The notes beneath the pieces were generated by a model that saw only the letters and a list, made by a program, of their open reading frames with translations, was not told where the DNA came from and did not search any database. Of a DNA stretch of 64,000 nucleotides, positions 19,010-27,638 are shown piece by piece (the stretch's first letter is position 1; each line of letters begins with the position of its first letter). The position numbers and the translations under genes are program-made. The stretch is taken from positions 124,001 to 188,000 of the forward strand of contig NZ_JADCKL010000001.1 of the NCBI RefSeq assembly GCF_014982975.1, given 5' to 3'. The DNA is from Claveliimonas monacensis (GTDB lineage Bacteria; Bacillota; Clostridia; Lachnospirales; Lachnospiraceae).

Positions 19010-20092
19010 ATGAGCAGAGTGTACAATTTTTCAGCAGGACCGGCTGTGCTGCCGGAAGAAGTCCTCAAAGAAGCAGCAGACGAGATGTTAGATTACAGGG
19101 GAACGGGGATGTCCGTGATGGAAATGAGTCACCGCTCAAAGGCTTTTGCCGGGATCATCCAGGAGGCAGAGGCGGACCTGCGGGAGCTGATGCATATTCC
19201 TGACAATTACAAGGTCCTCTTCCTGCAGGGAGGGGCATCCCAGCAGTTTGCCATGATCCCCATGAATTTGATGAAAAACAGGGTGGCGGATTACATTGTC
19301 ACCGGGCAGTGGGCGAAAAAGGCGTACCAGGAGGCCCAGAAGTACGGGAAAGTGAATAAGATCGCCTCATCGGAAGACAAGACATTTTCCTATATTCCGG
19401 ACTGCTCGGATCTGCCTGTATCCCCGGATGCGGACTATGTGTACATATGTGAGAACAACACCATCTACGGTACAAAATTCAAGACCCTGCCCAACACAAA
19501 GGGAAAGACACTGGTGGCAGATGTGTCCTCCTGCTTCCTCTCTGAGCCGGTAGATGTGACAAAATACGGCCTGATCTACGGAGGCGTGCAAAAAAACATC
19601 GGTCCCGCCGGCGTCGTTATTGCCATCATCCGGGAAGATCTGATCACAGATGACGTGCTCCCGGGGACACCCACGATGCTGAAGTACAAGACCCATGCGG
19701 ACGCAGGGTCCCTCTACAATACGCCGCCTGCCTACGGCATCTACATCTGCGGGAAGGTGTTCAAATGGCTGAAGGTCCAGGGCGGCCTGGAGGCGATGAA
19801 GGAGAGAAATGAGAAAAAGGCGGCTCTTCTCTATGATTTCCTGGACCAGAGCAGCCTGTTCAAGGGCACCGTCCGCAAAGAAGACCGCTCTCTTATGAAT
19901 GTGCCCTTTGTGACAGGAGATGAAAAGCTGGACGCAAAATTTGTGGAGGAAGCGAAGAAAGCGGGACTTGAAAACCTGAAAGGACACCGCACAGTTGGCG
20001 GCATGAGAGCCAGCATTTACAACGCAATGCCTTACGAGGGCGTGCAGGCACTGGTAGACTTTATGGCACAATTTGAAAAGGAGAACTTATAA
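19010..20092 (+). CDS. serC: Phosphoserine aminotransferase
   Basis: PLP-dependent conversion of 3-phosphohydroxypyruvate to phosphoserine. The protein begins MSRVYNFSAGPAVLPEEVL, the standard SerC N-terminus, and has the PLP-lysine context YGGVQKNIGPAG near residue 190-200 and the C-terminal GHRTVGGMRASIYNAMP. Length 360 is typical. A GGAGGGA ribosome binding site precedes the ATG. serA begins 2 nt after the stop, indicating tight coupling of the first two serine-synthesis steps. Confidence 0.97.
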   Translation: MSRVYNFSAGPAVLPEEVLKEAADEMLDYRGTGMSVMEMSHRSKAFAGIIQEAEADLRELMHIPDNYKVLFLQGGASQQFAMIPMNLMKNRVADYIVTGQWAKKAYQEAQKYGKVNKIASSEDKTFSYIPDCSDLPVSPDADYVYICENNTIYGTKFKTLPNTKGKTLVADVSSCFLSEPVDVTKYGLIYGGVQKNIGPAGVVIAIIREDLITDDVLPGTPTMLKYKTHADAGSLYNTPPAYGIYICGKVFKWLKVQGGLEAMKERNEKKAALLYDFLDQSSLFKGTVRKEDRSLMNVPFVTGDEKLDAKFVEEAKKAGLENLKGHRTVGGMRASIYNAMPYEGVQALVDFMAQFEKENL

Positions 20093-20094
20093 TC

Positions 20095-21258
20095 ATGTAT
20101 CACTATTACTGCCTCAACCCTATTTCCGAAGTGGGAATAGATGCTATGACTGAAAATTATGTACCTGTTAGTGATCCTAAGAAGGCAGATGCACTTCTTG
20201 TCCGCAGCGCCGGCATGCACGATATGGAATTTTCACCGGAGCTGAAAGCCATTGCCCGGGCCGGTGCCGGCGTCAACAATATCCCCCTTGAGCGCTGCGC
20301 AGAGGAAGGCATTGTTGTGTTCAACACGCCGGGGGCCAACGCCAACGGTGTGAAAGAGCTGGTGGTTGCCGGCATGCTCCTGGCTTCCAGAGATATTATC
20401 GGGGGTATCAACTGGGTTCAGGAGAACGAGGAGGACGGCAACATTGCCAAGGATACGGAGAAGGCCAAGAAGGCCTTTGCCGGCTGTGAGCTGGAGGGCA
20501 AGAAGCTGGGTGTGATCGGCCTGGGGGCCATAGGCGGCCTGGTGGCCAACGCAGGCATCCACCTGGGCATGGAAGTCTTCGGATACGATCCCTATGTGTC
20601 CGTGGATGCGGCCTGGAGGCTGTCACGCAATATCCATCATGCCAAGACCGTGGATGAGCTCTACAAGAACTGCGACTACATCACGCTCCATGTGCCGGCT
20701 ACGGAGAGCAACCGGGGGATGATCGACAAAAATTCCCTGGGGCTTATGAAAAAAGGCGTAGTTGTGCTGAACTTTGCCAGGGATGTCCTGGTCAATGAGG
20801 AAGACATGATCGACGCGCTGGAGAGCGGCCAGGTCAAGCATTATGTGTCCGACTTTCCAACCCCTGTCATAGCCGGGGTGAAGGGGGCCATCGTAATCCC
20901 CCATCTGGGAGCTTCTACGGCGGAGTCGGAGGACAACTGTGCCAGGATGGCAGTGCGTGAGCTGATGGATTACCTGGAATACGGCAATATCAAAAACTCT
21001 GTCAACTATCCGGACTGCGATATGGGAATGCCGGGGGACAACAAGCGTATCGTACTCCTGCATTACAACAAGCCTAACATGCTGGGACAGTTTACCAAGA
21101 TCCTGGCGGACGACAATATGAATATCGCGGATCTGTCCAATAAGAGCAAAGGCGCCTACGCCTACACGATGATCGACATTGACTCAGATATCCCTGCAAA
21201 CGTGGAGCGGGATCTGAGAAATATTAAGGGTGTTTTAAAAGTAAGGGTTCTGAATTAG
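20095..21258 (+). CDS. serA: D-3-phosphoglycerate dehydrogenase
   Basis: First committed enzyme of serine synthesis. The 387 residues show the NAD-binding Rossmann signature GVIGLGAIGGLVA near residue 138, the catalytic His in IVIPHLGASTAESE, and a C-terminal ACT domain (HYNKPNMLGQFTKILADDN...) for likely feedback by serine. This is the shorter SerA class without the intervening ASB domain. It starts 2 nt after serC. The stop codon itself lies in the loop of the following terminator. Confidence 0.96.
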   Translation: MYHYYCLNPISEVGIDAMTENYVPVSDPKKADALLVRSAGMHDMEFSPELKAIARAGAGVNNIPLERCAEEGIVVFNTPGANANGVKELVVAGMLLASRDIIGGINWVQENEEDGNIAKDTEKAKKAFAGCELEGKKLGVIGLGAIGGLVANAGIHLGMEVFGYDPYVSVDAAWRLSRNIHHAKTVDELYKNCDYITLHVPATESNRGMIDKNSLGLMKKGVVVLNFARDVLVNEEDMIDALESGQVKHYVSDFPTPVIAGVKGAIVIPHLGASTAESEDNCARMAVRELMDYLEYGNIKNSVNYPDCDMGMPGDNKRIVLLHYNKPNMLGQFTKILADDNMNIADLSNKSKGAYAYTMIDIDSDIPANVERDLRNIKGVLKVRVLN

Positions 21259-21274
21259 ATCAGAACCCTTTTTT
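21243..21274 (+). terminator. Intrinsic terminator overlapping the serA stop codon
   Basis: Perfect 11-bp stem: AAGGGTTCTGA (21243-21253) with TCAGAACCCTT (21260-21270), then continuing T residues to 21274. The loop ATTAGA holds the serA TAG stop (21256-21258), so the last codons of serA form the ascending arm. Confidence 0.93.
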
Positions 21275-21434
21275 ATTAACAAACTGTTACATGAAAGATA
21301 ATAAATATTACATCTTCGTCACTTTTGTTGCAGGATACTGTATATAGTGTTATTCTCTACAATATAAAACAATTCTTTGTATTTTTCGGCAAATAGAGAC
21401 AAAAGAGAAAGATTGCCGGACAGAAGGGGTACAT

Positions 21435-22907
21435 ATGTCAAAGAGGAGTAGAAATATCCGGTCTATGAATGCCAGGAAGAGATGGCTCGTCCACAGGCTG
21501 AGAAGAAGGAGGATACTCGGGGCACTGATCTTGCTTCTCATCATAGTGGCCGGGGTAGTGACTGTGACAGCGGCAGCAAGGGCTGCCATGACAGATATCA
21601 CGCTGAAGGTACAGTCTGTATCGATAAAGCAGGGGGAGCAGATGCCGGCTCTGCAGGCTGAGGTGTCCTGTGATAAGAAAGAGAAAAAACTGAAAAAGAA
21701 GGTGCTGGATAAAAAGACCGGCTATACAGCATGGAATCTTGTGGAAGATCTGAAAGCGGGAAAACTTTATCAGCTGCTCTGTGACAGTGACGGCGTGACA
21801 GAGGGCAAGTACCCGATACGCATCGAGCTGGACGGGGAGCTGAAGAAAAAGCTGGAAGATAAAGGCAGCTGGAAAAAGAAAGTGACACTTCACATCGAGG
21901 AGGGAACCTTCCAGGTACTCAACCAGGTGGGGAAATGGGATGGAGATAAATTCAAAAAGTGGGACGGAACCTATGTGCAGAACGATTTTGTAAATGCCAA
22001 GGGGAAGACTTACTACTTTGGAGAAGACGGCGTTAAGGTGACGGGCTGGAAGGAGATAGGCGTTACATACTACCATTTTGACAAGGACGGGGTCATGCAG
22101 ACCGATATGTGGCTGGACAAAGGAGAAAGCAAGGCCTATCTGCAGTCGGATGGCAAGGCGGCGGCCGGGTGGTTTGACCTGGATGGGGCCACCTACTACT
22201 TTACCCAGGAAGGGGAGATGGTTACCGGGAAAAAACGGGTCGGTACCCTGGACTGTGTCTTCTCGGAAGATGGGAAGCTGGAATCCCAGAAAAGCAGCAT
22301 TGATCCGGACAAGCCCATGATGGCACTGACCTTTGACGACGGACCGGGCGACAGGACCGGAGAGCTTCTGGATATGCTGGAGAAATATGACGCCCACGCT
22401 ACCTTCTTTATGCAGGGGGTGAGCATTCCGGGAAGAGAGAGCCTTATTGCGCGGATGTTGGAGGCGGACTGTGAGCTTGGCAATCACTCTTACAACCACC
22501 CGGAGCTGACAAAGATCAGCGATGCGGATATCAGATCCCAGATCGGTACTACTGATGATCTGATCAAAGATGCCTGCGGGGAGGGGGCTACGCTCATGCG
22601 CCCGCCCTACGGTTCTATCAACGATGCAGTGAAAAAGAATGTGGGTATGCCCATGATCCTGTGGAATGTGGATACACTGGACTGGAAGGGAGACACCCAG
22701 TCTGTGATCAATTCCGTGCTCCAGAATGCTGATGACGGAGACATTGTTCTCATGCACGATATACACAGCACCACCGTGGATGCGGCCCTGCAGCTGATCC
22801 CTAAGCTGGTGGATCAGGGGTACCAGCTTGTGACTGTGTCCGAGATGGCTCAGGCAAGGGGCATCAACATGAAGGCAGGAGAGACGTACACAGACTTCAA
22901 TAAATAA
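21435..22907 (+). CDS. Membrane-anchored polysaccharide deacetylase with cell-wall-binding-like repeats
   Basis: NodB-type deacetylase, probably acting on peptidoglycan or a cell-surface glycan. A basic N-terminus is followed by a membrane helix at about residues 32-54 (ILLLIIVAGVVTVTA). Residues about 165-275 contain glycine/tryptophan repeats of the choline-binding type (for example TGWKEIGVTYYHFDKDG and AGWFDLDGATYYFTQEG). The NodB domain follows from about residue 295: metal motifs TFDDGPGD and NHSYNHPEL, then RPPYGS. It is monocistronic and convergent with the ABC-F gene. Confidence 0.9.
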   Translation: MSKRSRNIRSMNARKRWLVHRLRRRRILGALILLLIIVAGVVTVTAAARAAMTDITLKVQSVSIKQGEQMPALQAEVSCDKKEKKLKKKVLDKKTGYTAWNLVEDLKAGKLYQLLCDSDGVTEGKYPIRIELDGELKKKLEDKGSWKKKVTLHIEEGTFQVLNQVGKWDGDKFKKWDGTYVQNDFVNAKGKTYYFGEDGVKVTGWKEIGVTYYHFDKDGVMQTDMWLDKGESKAYLQSDGKAAAGWFDLDGATYYFTQEGEMVTGKKRVGTLDCVFSEDGKLESQKSSIDPDKPMMALTFDDGPGDRTGELLDMLEKYDAHATFFMQGVSIPGRESLIARMLEADCELGNHSYNHPELTKISDADIRSQIGTTDDLIKDACGEGATLMRPPYGSINDAVKKNVGMPMILWNVDTLDWKGDTQSVINSVLQNADDGDIVLMHDIHSTTVDAALQLIPKLVDQGYQLVTVSEMAQARGINMKAGETYTDFNK

Positions 22908-22918
22908 AAAGACAGACA

Positions 22919-22952
22919 AAAAAGAGAAGACCGATGTGAGTCTTCTCTTTTT
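22919..22952. terminator. Bidirectional terminator between convergent genes
   Basis: Perfect 13-bp stem, AAAAAGAGAAGAC (22919-22931) with GTCTTCTCTTTTT (22940-22952). A-rich on one side and T-rich on the other, it can end transcription of both the deacetylase (+) and the ABC-F gene (-), whose stops flank it closely. Confidence 0.93.
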
Positions 22953-22962
22953 GCTACGATCT

Positions 22963-24597
22963 TTAGTTGTCATCGCCTTCCACGACAGTGTAAGTCTGGC
23001 GTTTTCTGGCCATCTCGTCGCTCTCAAGATACTCGTCGTATGTGGTGATCTTGTCGATGAGCTTTCCGCCGGGGACGATCTCCATGATCCGGTTTGCTGT
23101 TGTCTGTACGATCTGATGATCCCTGGAGGAGAAGAGGATGACGCCCGGGAATTTGATCATTCCGTTGTTGAGTGCGGTGATGGACTCCATATCCAGGTGG
23201 TTGGTGGGCTCGTTCAGAAGAAGTACGTTTGCACCGGAGATCATCATCTTGGAGAGAAGACATCTCACCTTCTCGCCTCCGGAGAGAACCTTCACACGCT
23301 TCACGCCGTCGTCGCCGGAGAAGAGCATACGTCCAAGGAAACCGCGCACATAGGTGGCATCCTTCTCCTCGGAGTACTGGGTCAGCCACTCCACGATAGT
23401 GTAGTCGTTGTCAAACTCATTGCCGTGATCCAGAGGGAAGTAAGCCTGGGTGGTGGTCACGCCCCACTTGTATGTTCCCTCATCCGGCTCCATCTCTCCC
23501 ATAAGGATCTGGAAGAGGGTGGTCTTTGCCAGCTCATTGCCGCCTACAAAAGCTACTTTGTCCTCCCTGTTCAGGGTGAAGGAGATATTGTCCAGCACTT
23601 TCTCTCCATCGATGGTCTTGGAGAGGCCGTCCACAGTGAGCACCTCGTTTCCTATCTCCCTGTTGGGGCGGAAGTCGATGTAGGGGTATTTTCTGCTGGA
23701 TGGCTGGATGTCGTCAAGCTGGATCTTTTCCAGAGCACGCTTTCTGGATGTAGCCTGCTTGGATTTTGAGGCGTTGGCGCTGAACCGGGAGATAAATTCC
23801 TGCAGCTCCTTGATCTTTTCCTCTTTCTTTTTGTTGGCTTCTTTCATCTGGCGGATGAGAAGCTGGCTGGACTCGTACCAGAAATCATAGTTTCCGGCAT
23901 AGAGTTTGATCTTTCCGTAGTCGATATCCGCGATCTGTGTGCAGACCTTATTCAGGAAATAACGGTCGTGGGATACCACGATGACCGTGTTCTCAAAACC
24001 GATGAGGAACTCCTCCAGCCAGGCGATGGCGTCCAGATCCAGGTGGTTGGTAGGCTCGTCCAGAAGAAGGATGTCCGGGTTGCCAAAGAGTGCCTGGGCC
24101 AGAAGGACCTTCACCTTCTCGGGACCGTTTAAGTCCTTCATCAGTTTGTAGTGCATATCTGTGTCAATGCCAAGACCGTTTAAGAGAGAGGCAGCGTCGG
24201 ACTCGGCCTCCCAGCCGTTCATGGTGGCGAACTCAGCTTCCAGCTCGCTGGCCTTGATGCCGTCCTCGTCTGTGAAATCCTCTTTGGCGTAGAGCACTTC
24301 CTTTTCCTTCATGATCTCATAGAGTCTTGCATTTCCCATGATGACCGTGTCAAGCACAGGGAACTCGTCATATTTAAAATGATCCTGCTGCAGGAAGGAA
24401 AGGCGCTCACCGGGTGTGATGATGACCTCGCCGCTTGTTGGATCAAGCTGTCCGGAAAGGATCTTGAGAAAGGTGGATTTTCCGGCTCCGTTGGCTCCGA
24501 TCAGGCCGTAGCAGTTTCCTTCCGTGAATTTAATATTTACATCTTCAAACAATGCTTTTTTACCGACACGCAGTGTCACATTACTTGTACTGATCAT
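22963..24597 (-). CDS. ABC-F family ATPase (YkpA/YbiT-like)
   Basis: Soluble protein with two ABC ATPase domains and no membrane segments, as in ABC-F translation factors that act at the ribosomal E site. Domain 1 has Walker A GANGAGKSTF and Walker B ILLLDEPTNHLD. Its signature is LNGPEK rather than LSGGE. Domain 2 has GGNELAKTT at the Walker A position, a normal LSGGEK, and LLLNEPTNHLD, with Asn where Asp is usual. A charged linker of about 80 residues lies between them. YkpA/YbiT-type members often have variant motifs. Assigned as housekeeping rather than antibiotic resistance, but not certain. Confidence 0.88.
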   Translation of the reverse strand: MISTSNVTLRVGKKALFEDVNIKFTEGNCYGLIGANGAGKSTFLKILSGQLDPTSGEVIITPGERLSFLQQDHFKYDEFPVLDTVIMGNARLYEIMKEKEVLYAKEDFTDEDGIKASELEAEFATMNGWEAESDAASLLNGLGIDTDMHYKLMKDLNGPEKVKVLLAQALFGNPDILLLDEPTNHLDLDAIAWLEEFLIGFENTVIVVSHDRYFLNKVCTQIADIDYGKIKLYAGNYDFWYESSQLLIRQMKEANKKKEEKIKELQEFISRFSANASKSKQATSRKRALEKIQLDDIQPSSRKYPYIDFRPNREIGNEVLTVDGLSKTIDGEKVLDNISFTLNREDKVAFVGGNELAKTTLFQILMGEMEPDEGTYKWGVTTTQAYFPLDHGNEFDNDYTIVEWLTQYSEEKDATYVRGFLGRMLFSGDDGVKRVKVLSGGEKVRCLLSKMMISGANVLLLNEPTNHLDMESITALNNGMIKFPGVILFSSRDHQIVQTTANRIMEIVPGGKLIDKITTYDEYLESDEMARKRQTYTVVEGDDN

Positions 24598-24767
24598 AAA
24601 TCCTGCTCCTTATCAATCTGTTTACAAGGTTTTTTACATACAAAGCCTATATTAGCAAAAAAAGGCGGAAATAGCAAGGAGAAAAGCGGCTTTGACAAAA
24701 CAAAAAACAGTGGTTTCCAACCGGAAAAAATCCGTATATAATATAGGTTGAAAAGGAGGCTGACAAT

Positions 24768-25625
24768 ATGGTAAAAGCAACACTGGTACTGGAAGGCGGA
24801 GCCACCAGGGGAGTATTTACCTCGGGAGCTCTTGACTATCTGATGGAAAAGGATTTCTATACATCCTACGTTATCGGCGTCTCGGCCGGAAGCTGCAATG
24901 CGGTGGGTTACGTGTCAAAACAGCCCGGCAGGACAAGGGACTGCATGATCCAGAAGGATAAGGAATACAGTTATTACTACGGATTCAGAAAATTTATCAA
25001 AGAAAAAAGCCTGATGGATATGGACATGGTCTTTGACCGTTATCCCAACGAGATCTATCCTTTTGACTATGACACATACTTTGCCTCGGACATAGAGTGC
25101 GAGATCGTGACAACCAACTGCGTGACAGGGCGTGCAGAGTATATGACTGAGGATTCAGACAAACAGAGGCTGATGAAGATCTGCCGGGCTTCCTGCAGCA
25201 TGCCCCTCATTTGCCCTATGGTCAACGTGGACGGTATCCCCTACCTGGACGGCGGTCTTGCGGACTCCATCCCCATAGAGAGGGCCATGGAGATCGGCAA
25301 CGGAAAGAGTATTGTGATCCTTACGAGAAACCCGGGCTACCGCAAGAAGATGCCTTCCCGGGCCACTGTACAGCTCTACCGCAGAGCCTACAAAAAATAT
25401 CCAAACCTGATCCGGAGCATCGTGAACAGGAGCATTGTGTACAACAGGACCATGAAACTTCTGGAGCAGCAGGAGGCGGAGGGGAAGATCTTTGTCCTTA
25501 GGCCTCTGATCCCCACGGTGTCCAGGCTGGAGAAGGACTACGACGCCCTGATGCATTTCTATGAGCACGGCTACAGACTGATGAGAAAACAGTACGATGA
25601 GCTCATGAGATTTCTGGAGAAATAA
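24768..25625 (+). CDS. Patatin-like phospholipase (RssA/YjjU type)
   Basis: Predicted cytoplasmic serine lipid acyl hydrolase. The oxyanion motif GGATRGVFTSG is at residues 10-20, the nucleophile elbow GVSAGSCNA near residue 40, and the catalytic aspartate in LDGGLADSIP near residue 160. Length 285 and the C-terminal charged region match the YjjU-type group. An AAGGAGG ribosome binding site precedes the ATG. A YjbQ-family gene and an HD hydrolase follow closely in the same direction; no functional link among the three is obvious. Confidence 0.9.
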   Translation: MVKATLVLEGGATRGVFTSGALDYLMEKDFYTSYVIGVSAGSCNAVGYVSKQPGRTRDCMIQKDKEYSYYYGFRKFIKEKSLMDMDMVFDRYPNEIYPFDYDTYFASDIECEIVTTNCVTGRAEYMTEDSDKQRLMKICRASCSMPLICPMVNVDGIPYLDGGLADSIPIERAMEIGNGKSIVILTRNPGYRKKMPSRATVQLYRRAYKKYPNLIRSIVNRSIVYNRTMKLLEQQEAEGKIFVLRPLIPTVSRLEKDYDALMHFYEHGYRLMRKQYDELMRFLEK

Positions 25626-25641
25626 TAAGGAGGACAAAGAT

Positions 25642-26046
25642 ATGCATTTGTTTGAACATCACATTTCCACGAGAGGATCACAGCAGATGACCAAGGTGAC
25701 GGACATGGTGAGGGAGGACATTGAGAAGAGCGGCGTAAAAGACGGCATCGTGGTAGTTTTCTCCCCTCACACGACAGCAGGATTTACCATCAATGAGAAC
25801 GCGGATCCGGATGTGGTGCGGGACATGCTCCAGGGCTTTGAGAAAGCCTTCCCCACAAAGACGGACTATTACAGACACGCGGAGGGCAATTCCCACGCCC
25901 ACATGAAGACCACCCTGTTCGGCCCCTCCCAGACCATGATCTTAAGCGGCGGGGAGCTGATCCTGGGGATCTGGCAGGACCTGTATTTCTGCGACTTTGA
26001 CGGCCCAAGAAACCGGACATACTACGTTAAGATACTGGAAGGATAA
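25642..26046 (+). CDS. YjbQ/UPF0047 family protein
   Basis: A 134-residue YjbQ-family protein. Members have been associated with weak thiamine-phosphate synthase activity, but the physiological role is not settled. Motifs: GIVVVFSPHTTAGFTINENADPDV and HAEGNSHAHMKTTLFGPSQ, which carry the conserved histidines of a small metal-binding fold, and LGIWQDLYFCDFDGPR. It lies 16 nt after the patatin gene and 6 nt before the HD gene. Confidence 0.9.
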   Translation: MHLFEHHISTRGSQQMTKVTDMVREDIEKSGVKDGIVVVFSPHTTAGFTINENADPDVVRDMLQGFEKAFPTKTDYYRHAEGNSHAHMKTTLFGPSQTMILSGGELILGIWQDLYFCDFDGPRNRTYYVKILEG

Positions 26047-26052
26047 AACAGC

Positions 26053-26619
26053 ATGATGGATCACGATACATTGCTTGGGTTCCTTGGACTGGCGGAAAAG
26101 CTGAAATGCCGCACCCGCCATTCCTGGACAAGCAGCGGGCGCCATGAGAGTGTGGCGGAGCATGTATACCGCCTCATGGTTTTTGCCTGGCTTGTGAGGG
26201 ATGAGTTCCCGGATGTGGATATGAACCGGGTCATGGAGCTGGCCCTCTTTCACGATATGGGGGAGGCGGTCACAGGGGACATCCCTGCCTTTGAAAAGAC
26301 CGGGGAGGATGAAAAGACGGAAGGAGAGGCGCAGGAAGAGATTGCCGGCCTTCTGCCGGGCCCCCGCGGGGAAAAGCTGCGGGAAATTTTCCGGGAGGTC
26401 CGGGAGAAGCAGACGCCGGAGGCACGGCTTGTGAACGCCATGGACAAGCTGGAGGCGCTGATCCAGCACAATGAGGCGGACCTTTCCACCTGGCTGCCCC
26501 TGGAGTACGACCTGCAGCTCACCTACGGGGAGAAGGAGACGAGGGATATCCCCTGGATGGCGGCGCTTCGGGAGAGGGTGAACCGGGACTCGGTGGAGAA
26601 AATAAAAAAGGAGGATTAG
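26053..26619 (+). CDS. HD-domain hydrolase (YfbR-like 5'-nucleotidase family)
   Basis: A 188-residue HD phosphohydrolase. Metal-binding motifs appear as RHSWTSSGRHESVAEHVYR (residues about 21-38), ALFHDMGEAVTGDIP (about 74-88) and NAMDKLEA late in the protein. This pattern fits YfbR-type deoxyribonucleoside 5'-monophosphatases and related dNMP hydrolases. The substrate cannot be read from sequence. Its stop codon overlaps that of the convergent GntR gene by 4 bp. Confidence 0.85.
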   Translation: MMDHDTLLGFLGLAEKLKCRTRHSWTSSGRHESVAEHVYRLMVFAWLVRDEFPDVDMNRVMELALFHDMGEAVTGDIPAFEKTGEDEKTEGEAQEEIAGLLPGPRGEKLREIFREVREKQTPEARLVNAMDKLEALIQHNEADLSTWLPLEYDLQLTYGEKETRDIPWMAALRERVNRDSVEKIKKED

Positions 26620-27260
26620 AGATCCTCCAGGTTGATGCCCCTTGGCACATCCATATGGCGCAGGGTAATGTCGTAGATATGGGCTGTGTCCCCGGCCTCC
26701 ATGGCTTCCAGGATGGCGAGGTGCTCGTTGTACGTGTCCTCCATACGTCCCGGGTGGGAGAGGGACATCTGGGCCAGCCGCTGCATCCGGTACATAAAGG
26801 TGTCAAATATAGCGGAGAACTGCTGGTTCTCCAGATAGCGGACCACCGCCACATGAAACTGAAAATCGTAGGTACAGAAATCCTGGATAGACTGTGTTGT
26901 GTCCAGGATTTCTTTCATTTCTTCCATATTGAAGCAAAGCTCCCTGAACAGCCGCTTTGCTTTCCTGGAGGTGTGGGTGCGGGTGATCTCCATGGTGCAG
27001 TAGGTCTCCAGAGCGGAGCGGACCTGGAAGGTCTCTGTCACATCCTGCTTTGTGAGCTGGTGAAGGCGGAATCCCTTGCTTGGGATGATGTCGATGTAAC
27101 CCTCCTGCACCAGCCTGTGGATGGCGTCCCGGAATGGGGTGCGGGAGATGCCCAGCTCTTTCGCAAGTTTTGTCTCCGAGTAGATCTCCTGGTAGGAGAG
27201 CTGATCTTCCGTGATCATCTTTTTTAAATGTTCATAGGCTTGTTCGTTCAATGTCATCAT
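26616..27260 (-). CDS. GntR family transcriptional regulator (FCD/FadR subfamily)
   Basis: A 214-residue repressor-type regulator. The N-terminal winged helix shows ETKLAKELGISRTPFRDAIHRLVQEGYID (about residues 27-55). The C-terminal all-helical FCD ligand-binding domain includes residues that usually coordinate a metal (for example FQFHVAVVRY and HLAILEAMEAGD). FCD regulators commonly respond to organic acids or acid sugars. It is transcribed away from the GarR-like gene across a 378-bp regulatory gap, so it most probably controls that gene and the DUF1537 kinase beyond it. Confidence 0.9.
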   Translation of the reverse strand: MMTLNEQAYEHLKKMITEDQLSYQEIYSETKLAKELGISRTPFRDAIHRLVQEGYIDIIPSKGFRLHQLTKQDVTETFQVRSALETYCTMEITRTHTSRKAKRLFRELCFNMEEMKEILDTTQSIQDFCTYDFQFHVAVVRYLENQQFSAIFDTFMYRMQRLAQMSLSHPGRMEDTYNEHLAILEAMEAGDTAHIYDITLRHMDVPRGINLEDL

Positions 27261-27334
27261 GTCTTAGGGCTCCTTTTTGGCAATCGTTTATGTTTTGTCA
27301 AAGATAGATGCAAATTCTAAAAAAATCTAGTTCT

Positions 27335-27364
27335 ATTGTACACTGTTTCCTGTATAAAATCCAA
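27335..27364 (-). promoter_or_regulatory. Candidate minus-strand promoter for the GntR gene
   Basis: On the minus strand, TTGGAT (27359-27364) and TACAAT (27335-27340) are separated by 18 bp, with TG just before the -10. The GntR start codon lies about 75 bp downstream. The rest of the 378-bp gap (27261-27638) contains no ORF. Confidence 0.55.
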
Positions 27365-27513
27365 TAGAAACCTGTGAAAAATCCACTTTTTATCCATCCG
27401 CCACAGGTGGGATGGAGTGTTAATAAAATAACGCACAAATTCAGTGTTTATGGGGATTCTGCCCAAATTTGAAAGGCCTGAATTGGCAAAAACAGAGAAA
27501 GAAATTTAGGGGA

Positions 27514-27542
27514 TTGACCGGTATACCGGTATGTAGTAAAGT
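27514..27542 (+). promoter_or_regulatory. Promoter and palindromic operator for the GarR-like/DUF1537 operon
   Basis: TTGACC (27514-27519), a 17-bp spacer and TAAAGT (27537-27542) form a plausible sigma-A promoter. A perfect 14-bp palindrome, ACCGGTATACCGGT (27517-27530), overlaps the -35 element and fills much of the spacer. A repressor bound there would block polymerase. The GTATAC core resembles sites used by some FCD-type GntR regulators, which makes the divergent GntR protein the likely binder. Confidence 0.65.
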
Positions 27543-27638
27543 GTAAGCATAAGGAACAAAAAGTAACAAATATGTACGGATAATGTGTGACTTTTTGTGC
27601 AAAACAATCAAAAACATATGTAAAGGAGAGAACGAAGT

